Shown piece by piece: positions 55,729 through 64,000 of a stretch of 64,000 bases of DNA; position 1 is the stretch's first letter, and every line of letters begins with the position of its first letter. The notes beneath the pieces are model-generated. The model searched no databases and was not told the DNA's origin. It saw only the letters and a program-made list of their open reading frames with translations. Made by a program: the position numbers and the translations under genes. The DNA comes from Acanthaster planci (lineage: Eukaryota > Echinodermata > Asteroidea > Valvatida > Acanthasteridae), in the NCBI RefSeq assembly GCF_001949145.1, contig NW_019091467.1, positions 349,103-413,102 on the forward strand. The letters are read 5' to 3'.

Positions 55729-55842
55729 ATGAATCCATGTTGGATTGAAAGTACATGTACATGTTCAAGTACATTACTTCCTGTGACCCAAGATTCTGTC
55801 TGAGGAGCACAGCATTTCTGATTTCCGTCTCAGCTTCGACTG

Positions 55843-55901
55843 TTAACTCTAACACTCCTCAGTCCTCCAACAGGTGAAGGATTGAGGAGTGTTAGGGTTA
55901 A
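55843..55901. repeat. TTAA-bounded 59-bp palindrome
   Basis: Left arm 55843-55866 begins TTAACTCTAACACTCC, right arm 55878-55901 ends GGAGTGTTAGGGTTAA; 24-nt arms, 11-nt loop. The only two differences become G-U pairs in a plus-strand RNA. TTAA at both ends suggests a minimal foldback transposon; a structured RNA is the alternative. Confidence 0.85.
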
Positions 55902-55928
55902 TGATATTCCTGTGAACACGATTATGAA

Positions 55929-55959
55929 ACTAACATGAAATGAAACTAACCCATACTAC
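55929..55959 (-). promoter_or_regulatory. cluster of three Musashi-type RNA motifs past the Numb stop
   Basis: In the minus-strand RNA the sequence reads GUAGU (plus 55955-55959), GUUAGU (55945-55950) and GUUAGU (55929-55934). All fit the Musashi consensus (G/A)U(1-3)AGU. They lie about 455-485 nt downstream of the Numb stop codon with no canonical poly(A) signal in between. Numb mRNA is the classic Musashi target in mammals. Function here is inferred from motif and position only. Confidence 0.45.
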
Positions 55960-56413
55960 AATGTGTATACATCACATGTCCACATATTTGAAACACACGT
56001 GCATTTTAGTGAAGAGTTCTTAACACCCTACGGTCAAAGGAGTGTCGTATGTGCACAGGTGACGTGCTTGTGAGTGAAGTACTATTTCATTGAGCTTTGT
56101 AATTGTTGCTATCAGATGAGTGCAGGGAGGAACTTTGGCTTAGTACCGGTAGAGACCTTTCCACTCTCAAGCATTACTGATTATGGACTATTTCCAGGTC
56201 TCAGGGACCAAGACAAATACTGACTGATTTAACAGGATCTTCTACCGTTTATGACCGATTAAAAAAATAAAATTACGGAATACACACAAAGCAGCCACCA
56301 CAAAAACTACCCCTCTGAAGAGTTACTGTACAGGACATGAGCAGAATGTATCCCTTGCACCAAGTTTCCACCAGCTGGCTGAATCCACCACAGGGAATAC
56401 ATTCTGATTGCTT

Positions 56414-56988
56414 TCATAGATTGATCTCAAAGGCCTTGGTGGCATTGGCGAAGGGATTGTTGGCCATCACCGGGGTCTGGTTGCTGGGGAGGGCCTCCCA
56501 CTTGGCCTCAAAGGAGCTGGAGTAGCCATTGGTGGGGCCGCGCTGGGCGGCGGCCGAATCGGGCAAAGTCCTGGACAGGTCCGACGTCCAGCCACCGCTA
56601 ATCCCCACGCTGCTGCTGCCGGTTCCGTCGGCAGCCAGGGCTTGTTGCTGGGGGCGCCCAGGGATGAAGACGGGTGCCGTGGCGCTGTTGTTGAAATTCA
56701 TCGCCGGGGGTTGGTTGGCGATGACCATCGGCTGGGTGGCCTCGTATGTTGCATTCTGCAGGTGGACGGCAGGCTGGCGGCCCACGCTGCTGCTGCTACC
56801 GAAGCCGTTCTGCATAGGCGCGGCCGGCACTTTGGAGACCGTCTGGGAGGTCTGGTTCAGCCACTTCTCGGCCTGGGAGACGCCATTGGCACCGGCCATC
56901 TGCGCTGTTGGGGGATCCCAGGGATTCAGACTGGCCTGGGCCTGGGGTTGAGATGCCCAAGGGTTGGTCTCTGTCTGTGCAAGTACTG
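56414..56988 (-). CDS. NUMB: Numb terminal exon (190 aa plus split codon)
   Basis: Minus-strand acceptor CTTTTCCAGCAG (a NAGNAG tandem acceptor, so the exon may start at 56988 or 56985), phase 1. Contains two NPW motifs, one as NPWDP, the SQAEKWL helix, a Ser/Gln/Ala-rich stretch, FEAKWEALP, and NNPF near the end; stop TGA at 56414-56416. Confidence 0.9.
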
Positions 56989-59900
56989 CTGGAAAAGAAA
57001 CAAGTGAAATACAGCTTAGTAGTCAACAAACTAAAACTCTGAAGGAATCTGCTCCTTGAGGGAACTAATAAGAGATGTGGTGTTTTAACACAGCAACTAC
57101 AGTCCAGGGATGGAAACTCACCACGTGCATGCATATACCAGTATTCAGTTGCACATATTGCGTGACGCACTGAGCACTGGCAAACAATTTCTGTTGCCAT
57201 GCACATTCCTCTTAGTCAGTGAGGGTGGACCTCAACTCAGGGAGGATTAAAGTTTGATCAAGTCTCTAGCATTATTCAAGCAACTGCATGTATGTGTACA
57301 ATGAATCAGCTCTGTTGAAGGGCCTGTTGCATTCATTCCTGCAGCCCAAAAGAGTTTCACAACCTGTTCAGTCACATGACAAGGAATCATTTGACTGTCC
57401 TTCCCCAAGATCAAAATAACATGGTGATGATATCAGGCAATCAGTCACACTTAAGGGGTCATATGAAAATAAATGGACATGCACATAAGACAACATACTT
57501 GCAACTGCCCAATTTGTAAGCAGTCCAGACATGCACATGGGCAGGTCTTCATTGCATTATTAAAAGGGAGCAATTTCTTAGTCATTTCATCTTTTTAAAG
57601 TTGAGGAATAAGTTGTGGGGACAAACATTTGCCCTAACAACGTTTTTTTGCTCCCCACAACATCTACATGTATGTTACAACATGTCCGTAGTCCTAAAAA
57701 CTAAGAGGACTAACAGCTACCGTGAGGTGTGCGTCTTCTCAAAAGTTTACTAGAAAACTCCATTTTTGTTATCAAATCACACACATTGTAAGTGCTCAGA
57801 CAACCTTCAGAGACCTTTTTAAAATGTTTACTGAAAGCACAAGGTTTTCAGGAGGGGAAAGAGTTCAACATCTAACTCTGTGTTTCAATATTGACCTTTC
57901 TTTTGTACACAGAGCTCCCAAAACACACGAGTGAACAAATGGGACTCATCAATGACATACAACTTGTGTCTCTTCTGACACATATCCTTCAAAACACTTC
58001 CAACATTTGCACCTGAGTACATTAAATGGCATTCCGGGGGGGGGGGACAAAATGCTGTTCAAAATCTGCACAGAAAAAAAGAGATGATTGCTCTATTCAG
58101 AGTCCTCAGTATGCCACTGTTTCTTAGCTTTACCGGTAACTTTTAATTTGATGTTCCCCGCAAATATATAACACATTTTAACAACATGCATCGTCTAGCC
58201 TCATCCTTACGCCGTCTTGAAACATTTAGTCTCTTGACGCTGTCGGCTGTTGAGTACCGACTGCAGAGCACTTGTCCCTTGTGATTTCTGCTGGGGAATG
58301 CAGTTTTTATCTCGGCCGAGTGTGTTATTCTTTTTGGCCCTGGGGGAAACCGCGTCTGTCCCTTTTGCCGTGATGTGGGAAAAGCGGTTGCATGAGAACA
58401 AAGAGTGCGTGATGTAATCTATTTCTAAGTGCATGCTTGCGCGGGGCATGGAAAGCTCCAGTGATCTTTATCAGCACTTTGTCTGTAGAGCAAATCTTCC
58501 CGTATGACACTTTAAAGAAAATGCATGTATAGTCACGACTTCACTGGACATGTGTTGATAATCTTAACCCAGACTGAATTTAAAGAAATTTGCTGGAGAA
58601 ATGGATACTGATTGGTTGACCCTCAAAATTTATACAACACAGGGTGAGCTTCCGTGGGGATAAACAGACACATGTGACAGTGAAAAAAATGCCTTCCTGA
58701 AAGGTAAAGCCATTTAAAAAAAAAAGACACATTTTCTCTAAAAAGGCAGGCCCGTTCACCTGGTACAAAGGAGTCCAGGCAATGGACATTTCTTAGGCAC
58801 ACTTTTTATGCAACTTCATACACTTCTTCAATGTATGAAAACAATTTGACAACCTTTGTGGTTTAAACAAATTGAAAAAGGCACTTTTTTTAAACACTTA
58901 AATTGTCCAGGCCACTAATGCTGTAATATCAATCACAGAAAACACTAGATTTTTATCTTCAAATCGTGAACTCAACGTTGCTAAAGTGAAAGGATTTTTG
59001 AGAAAGGTTTGCTCACTGGCTTAATGCACTGTACTCAAGCAACAATGAATCACCCTCCCCCCAAAAAAGAAACAACAAAATAGAACAGCAAAACTCCGAA
59101 AATTCCTGCCTTTTTGTGCACAAATCAGTGCAATTTTCTCCCTGCAATGACAGTTTTGCTCATGCATATGGAAATTTATTTTACATAAAAAACAAACGAT
59201 GTACCAACATGCCTTTTGGTAACAAAACAACAGCAAAAACAGTGAAAATAAGGTTGACTGAAACCCCAAAGTACATTCTCAAGAATGTAGTGGGGAAAAA
59301 AAATGCACAGCATACATGTACGTGCATTCAGACCCCTTTAATAGGAGTTTCTATTCCACCGATCCAAACCTTGTTCCTTCCATCAAAGAGGAAGGATCTA
59401 TGCTTCCATGGGGCCAAATAACTATCCACTGGTGGCATTTATCATGCTTAATTGCATGGCCTCTCACTATTGGCCTGGGGTCGTCCCTTTCCCATTCGAT
59501 ATCTCGCTCATAGGTGCAAGTTAAATAAGTGCTTTATACTTGGCTTTTTCCTTGAAACACCGTAGAGACTTCCAGCTGAATTTCTCTTCTCTCCTGTTGT
59601 TTCTGTGGTTTGTTAATGCAAAGGATCATGTATCATCACTTTTCATAGTGCCTTAAATACAATGCAAATTTACAGGTGAGACAATTTTGTATCCATAGCC
59701 AGTCTGCCAACGTTTTCAAGAGATATGTTCAAGAGATATGCCAAAAATAAGAAAAAACCTTCTTTGCTTCTTGATGCGCCCTTTTTGTTGGACGTCACAA
59801 GAGAAAAACAATTGCTGTTAATCCTAATGAGTCGTCACAGAAGAAATAACTTTAAGTCACAACTGACGAACAGGAGACAGGGCTGTCTGCATCTTATAAG

Positions 59901-62900
59901 TGATAAATTATCTAACTGGAACAACAAATAATCCTTTTATCAATAAACTATATGAATTAGTCAAAATACAGTTGTAAGAAAATCACAGTTGAATGACCGA
60001 AGTTTTCTGTGTTTTTGATGAAAATATGCATGCTTGTCTCGTGTTATTCATATAAAATGATATTGACAGTTCTTGGGAATGTGTTTTGATAAAATAGCGA
60101 CGGTCATAATAAACAAGTAATGACAGAGGCCGTTACAAAATATAGGCCGTTGTAAAATATTACAAGGTCGAGATTGATGACATTCAATTGAGAAGTAAGC
60201 CTTTGACCTTGTCTGCTTGTGGCAATTTATATCAGGATTGTGGTTAACAGACAGTACGCGGCAGGCAAGGAGGCAACGTCTTAAAGGCCCCGGTATGAAT
60301 TTCCATTAAATGACTTCTTTTTCACACACTGTCAATAAGTTGTTGCTACCACTTAAAACAACAATCTATGTTGGTAATGCGCGAGGAGTACACTATCACT
60401 CATTAACTACACACTACAGATTTACAACCAAGTCACCCGAGTTCTTCACTAGGTAGCCATATTTGAAGTCTCCATGAGTTCATGGCTGCATGCACATGCT
60501 GTTTAAAAATTAACTGGTATGGCCATCTGGACTTGAGCATTTGAACACTCCGTACAGAGGTACCGGTACGTGATTTATCAACCGCGACATGCGGGAATGG
60601 ACATATTTCCATCAGAGAGTTTGGTTGTTTTTTTTTCTCAGCGATACACAGATTGTTCACAATACCCAATCAGCTTTCAGAACAGTCTGAGCAAACTGCT
60701 AGGAATTAAACGAATAAGAAAACAATTCAAGAATAACTCCCAGCGAATTAGCCATAAATACATGTATGCAAAAAGCTTTACTGAGAGTTGTTTAAATTGG
60801 CTGACTCTGTAAACTACACATACATGTACATACTGTTCAATACATGTACATATGTACACATACTAGTACATGTACAAGCATAGTGTTCATTTTAGCATGA
60901 TAGCCAGAAAAATAATTGGACCCCTGCACAAGAGTGCAGCATGTAAATAAAGGTACAACATGAGGTATGCTGTTCCAAGTGCATCTACCACTGTTTACCA
61001 GACACTAGTAATATAAGGCCATGTCCGAAATGGGCTTCCAGAGCTACGGCTTGGTCTACTGTCTGCACGTCTCCACGCAATTCCAACGGAGCGAAGACCT
61101 AGACCTAGCTCTAGACAAGAGATTCGGATGCAGCCTCTGACATGTAGTGGGTACCGGTCTATCAATCAGATTTATACAACGCTTTTTTTCTTCTCACTAT
61201 GGAACAGAATATGATTGATGTTGCTGAGTCTTAGTCTATTCAGAGAAAATCTGTTTGTTTTCTCCAAGACAAGCCACTCAGATTTGTCATATAGCGGTAT
61301 ATGCATGTCAAACTGCAAGCCGTTTCTTCCATTTAAATTTCACGGGAAGTATGAACATGTTGATCTACTGTACGTACGAGGGACTAACGAGGGTAACGAA
61401 TGACTTGAATCGCAGTTTTGAGTCATCTTTCAAGTCATTTTTCAAACATCAAAATGCCAGATGCATTTGAGTTGAATAAAATAACTCAGGGTTTGACTTG
61501 AGGGAGATGCATGACATGTGACTTGACTCCGAGGAAAATGTGCCGCTCAAATGACTAGCATTTGGTACTCAGGCTACGTGTAAAACTGTCTGTGCGTGCC
61601 TTTCAACATTATGAGCTCCACAGGCTTTCAAGCTGTCTTTAAAACCATTTCTTGTAGAAACGGCATGTTGACATCTGAAAATCTACTAACCAAGCAACCA
61701 TGAGATATTGATAAAAATTATGTTGTGACAGTTTACGGACCAACTCCTTGCAAATGTCACAGCGGACATAAACAGACGAAGAATTGAATAACATGTAACT
61801 GAAACCTGGTAACTGAACGTGTCAAAGACATCAAGCATGACAGTTTTTCGTTGTGTAATTCTGCATTCAAGCCCTTTACGCACGTACACGAGTAATTCTA
61901 CCTTTGAATCTGACAATAACAAGCTTTAACACCTTGCTAGGAATACCTTCAGATTCAAAATGGGGGGGGGGGAGGTTGGAGGGGAAGCAAAATCAATCAG
62001 GGATGAATTTAATAAAAATGGCATCAAATTAGATTTAGCTATTTTGGCGACGCTCGGGCGTTGAATGCCCATGGCCATTGCGGACACCCCGTAATGGCTG
62101 TTAGCCACCGCAGCAGCATTTTCAGGAGTCTGGTTTGGGGGAAAATATGGATCAGAAGGTGGGGTGGGGGGGGTAGACGTGAAGAGGTTGAGAGGGTCAA
62201 GCCTCGGTGATGACAAAGTGTAGGGAATTGGAGGGGAAAAAGGCATGTTACATGATGACAGTTGGGCAAAGCAAGTGAGGTGAAGTCGTTGTCTAATCAC
62301 CCCCAAATAAATTGTAATTTTTGCAGAAGAGCAATTTTTTTCAAAGTCAGGGANTTTGCATTAATTCATCACTCTTGGAAATTAGGAAAATATCCTTGAA
62401 AGAAGGTTTTCTTCTTGTGACACTGCTTCTCATTTTTGGGGAATTCTCCATTTGTCTCCGCATACTTCGTCCTGTTCCCAAAAAAGAAGGGTCTATATAT
62501 TGCAGCGTAACAGGGACACAGAAAAAAAAAATGGAATCCTAATTTCTGAAATTACCCAGGTACTAGTAAATCACTTCCTTTTTTATAACAAGTACAATTT
62601 CATAGTCACCAAGGGCATTTAAGACGAACAATACTTCAATCATTTTGGTTGCTCACACCCATCAGATCCTACTTTGTTTTCCATATTTGCATTTGGAAAT
62701 ATGCCCAGTTAATAGCAACATCCTGTGATACTGTACATGTAATAAAATTTATTTAGAATAAAATTATGGGCATAAACTACAAAGTCACAAAAGTTGTGTT
62801 TACGCCTGTCATGACTATAATTTGCTCCACTTCACTGCCTTTCAATGATGTCATGAAGTCGTTACCAGCACTGCACGTAACTAGGCCGTATTCCAATACT

Positions 62901-63560
62901 GGGCTTGGGCTCCGTTTCAGGCTTAAACTGTTTTTTTCTTCCTGACTTTGAGGTTGTAAGCGCAATAGTAAGTCTGACAGTGCCACAAAACATCAAGTAA
63001 GATGCAAAAGAGCCAAAAATTACAGTATTTCAATTTGATTTTAAGCGCTTCAGGCTCACAATTGAAGATTGGTTTCCTACATGAAGCCTGAGATAGAGAC
63101 GAAGTTGAGTATTGGAAAATGGCCCTAGTGTCTCGTGGCTTGTGAGGAAAACTATAACCAAGAATAATAGCTGGAGTGGACTCATCCACAACTTTCTCCT
63201 TACCAACACACAAAAAAAACACGATACCTTGTTGTGCTGTCATGGGCTGCCTTGTCGTCACCATGGGCTGCTGAGGCACAGGTTGCTGCAAGGCGGCCGC
63301 AGCTGTGGGCTGGACGGCCAGGGGCTGCTGCTGTGGGACAGGCTGCGTTGGGAAGGCATCTCTACTGGACAACTCAAACAGGCCTTCCGAGAGCTCCTGG
63401 CAGGCTGCTGAAATGCTGATGGCCTGGCCAGGCTGCCCCACTGCCACTGCTGGCTGCTGCTGTTGGAATGGCTGTTGCTGCTGTTGAGGTACTGGCTGCA
63501 GCTGCTGTTGCTGCTGCTGTGGGAATGATGCGGAGGCAGATGGACTGGTTGGCGGAGTCA
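56414..63560 (-). CDS. NUMB: Numb endocytic adaptor, last two coding exons (partial gene)
   Basis: Numb is a membrane-associated PTB-domain adaptor that binds endocytic proteins and restrains Notch in asymmetric division. The visible part is its C-terminal half: exon 63228-63560 (Gln/Pro-rich) spliced in phase 1 to the last exon 56414-56988. Identification rests on the last exon: ETNPWA, a VSQAEKWLNQTSQTVSKV block matching vertebrate SEADRWLEEVSKSV, and the ending FEAKWEALP...NNPFANATKAFEINL, which parallels vertebrate FEAQWAALE...NPFSSDLQKTFEIEL. The NPF motif (EH-domain ligand) is present; the DPF motif that binds AP-2 alpha-adaptin in vertebrates is SSF here. The PTB domain and start lie to the right of the window. 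Numb-like is the alternative vertebrate paralogue; invertebrates normally have one gene. Confidence 0.87.
56989..63227 (-). other. Numb intron (6.2 kb)
   Basis: Sits between the two Numb exons on the minus strand. It carries TACATGTA palindromes (60815-60872) and degenerate GACTTGAGTC-like iterations (61380-61580). A proline-rich open stretch at 61926-62306 is noted separately. One ambiguous base is at 62354. Confidence 0.7.
61926..62306 (-). other. open Pro-rich stretch in Numb intron, unproven
   Basis: A minus-strand frame reads through with segments such as DPLNLFTSTPPTPPSDPYFP and VSAMAMGIQRPSVAKIAK, which look protein-like and carry DPx and LxLF-type endocytic motifs. A usable donor (CTGAAG|GTATTC) ends it, but no acceptor was found in the phase-1 frame that would keep Numb in frame. 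It may be a lost or alternative exon, or chance. Confidence 0.25.
63228..63560 (-). CDS. NUMB: Numb Gln/Pro-rich exon (333 nt, symmetric)
   Basis: Minus-strand acceptor TTATCCGCAG, donor GTATCG, phase 1 in and phase 1 out, 111 codons. Begins with TPPTSPSASASFP, then polyglutamine runs, an ISISAACQELSEGLFELSS block, and PVPQQQP/PVPQQP repeats that could bind SH3 domains. Because the length is a multiple of three, skipping it would keep the frame. It joins in frame to ETNPWA in the last exon. Confidence 0.75.
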
Positions 63561-64000
63561 CTGCGGATAACAAACAGAGAATAAATGAGCATCTGCATGC
63601 AATTCTATCTGGTCAAGGGTGAAAGTACACAGAAATCCTGCAGTTTCTTCACAGCCATGCAAGAGAGGTTCAGCCATCTTTTCGTGAAAACAGCAGATGA
63701 ACGAACAGACAGGCACTCTTATGATTAATGAGATGCCACAACAGGTGCATATGGTAGCAGCCATACACCCCTTATTCGGACATACTGAATCCTGCCGGCA
63801 GCAGAGGAATGGAATAAACAGCAAATCCTGCTTTTGTTGTGCATGTTTTTGTCACAGCTGTGCTTAGTGGGAAACTAAGGCTGGTCCTTCAGTAAGCATG
63901 ACAGCAGGATGCCTAGTTATGTTTCTCTTCTATTGTTCTACCTGTCACTGGGGCTGTGAGTGTCACTGATTGGATTGGATTACTTAAACACAGGAGGGCA
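63561..64000 (-). other. Numb upstream intron, window edge
   Basis: Intronic sequence upstream of the Gln/Pro-rich exon; the next exon lies outside the window. No exon seen. Confidence 0.6.

Larger units (their letters stand above)
50082..56413. other. convergent NAA40/Numb spacer, includes Numb 3' UTR
   Basis: The right part must contain the Numb 3' UTR (minus strand, downstream of 56414). No AATAAA or ATTAAA on the minus strand lies between the stop and about 55.9 kb. Minus-strand candidates further on are ATTAAA at 52261-52266 and AATAAA at 51302-51307. No coding exon is supported. Three small inverted-repeat elements sit here and are listed separately. Confidence 0.5.

Noticed and set aside
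56529-56951. Plus-strand open frames opposite the Numb last exon
   Set aside because: Antisense shadow of the GC-rich Numb coding exon; no start or splice context.
63112-63487. Plus-strand open frames opposite the Numb Gln-rich exon (Cys/Ala/Trp-rich)
   Set aside because: Antisense reading of CAG/CTG-rich polyglutamine coding sequence.

Overview
This window is animal nuclear DNA. It has spliced genes with GT-AG introns, long AT-rich introns and intergenic DNA, CpG-rich promoter stretches, many small transposon copies, and assembly gaps (297, 1000 and 72 Ns plus one single N). The three recognisable genes are ordinary metazoan housekeeping or signalling genes. Their exon structure and protein sequence are close to vertebrates, but the introns carry many TACATGTA-type palindromes and miniature transposons. 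That suggests a marine invertebrate, most likely a deuterostome (echinoderm, hemichordate or cephalochordate). The species cannot be fixed from the sequence alone.

Layout. 1-15.8 kb is apparently intergenic. It holds a 34-bp minisatellite (1.87-3.05 kb), a decayed LINE fragment and tRNA-derived SINE-like copies (7.5-9.9 kb), a 144-bp TA-flanked MITE (9.36 kb), a foldback element (12.85 kb) and a CpG-rich tract (13.5-14.0 kb) with no assigned gene. 15,932-34,026 (+) is a complete 12-exon adenylosuccinate synthetase gene (ADSS, 460 aa), with an imperfect NRF1-like site just upstream. Its introns contain a pogo-like element, a 1000-N gap, a nearly perfect 406-bp tandem duplication and a 19-bp perfect hairpin. 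34.0-39.6 kb is intergenic, with another MITE and a SINE-like copy. 39,779-47,451 (+) is a complete 8-exon NAA40 gene (NatD histone N-terminal acetyltransferase, 240 aa); its first coding exon contributes only two codons. 47.5-56.4 kb separates NAA40 from the convergent 3' end of a Numb gene and is rich in MITEs. 56,414-63,560 (-) holds the last two coding exons of Numb: a symmetric Gln/Pro-rich exon and the C-terminal exon ending in an NPF motif. The rest of Numb lies beyond the right edge.

The genes are not a functional cluster: ADSS serves purine synthesis, NAA40 acetylates histone N-termini, and Numb is an endocytic adaptor and cell-fate determinant. I found no undescribed multi-gene system. 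The items most worth a second look are a Gly-to-Lys change in the ADSS aspartate loop, missing DPF motif in Numb beside a kept NPF, a cluster of three Musashi-type sites about 0.45 kb past the Numb stop, a TTAA-bounded perfect palindrome next to it, several MITE families recognised here by their paired copies or terminal repeats, and the young tandem duplication inside ADSS.
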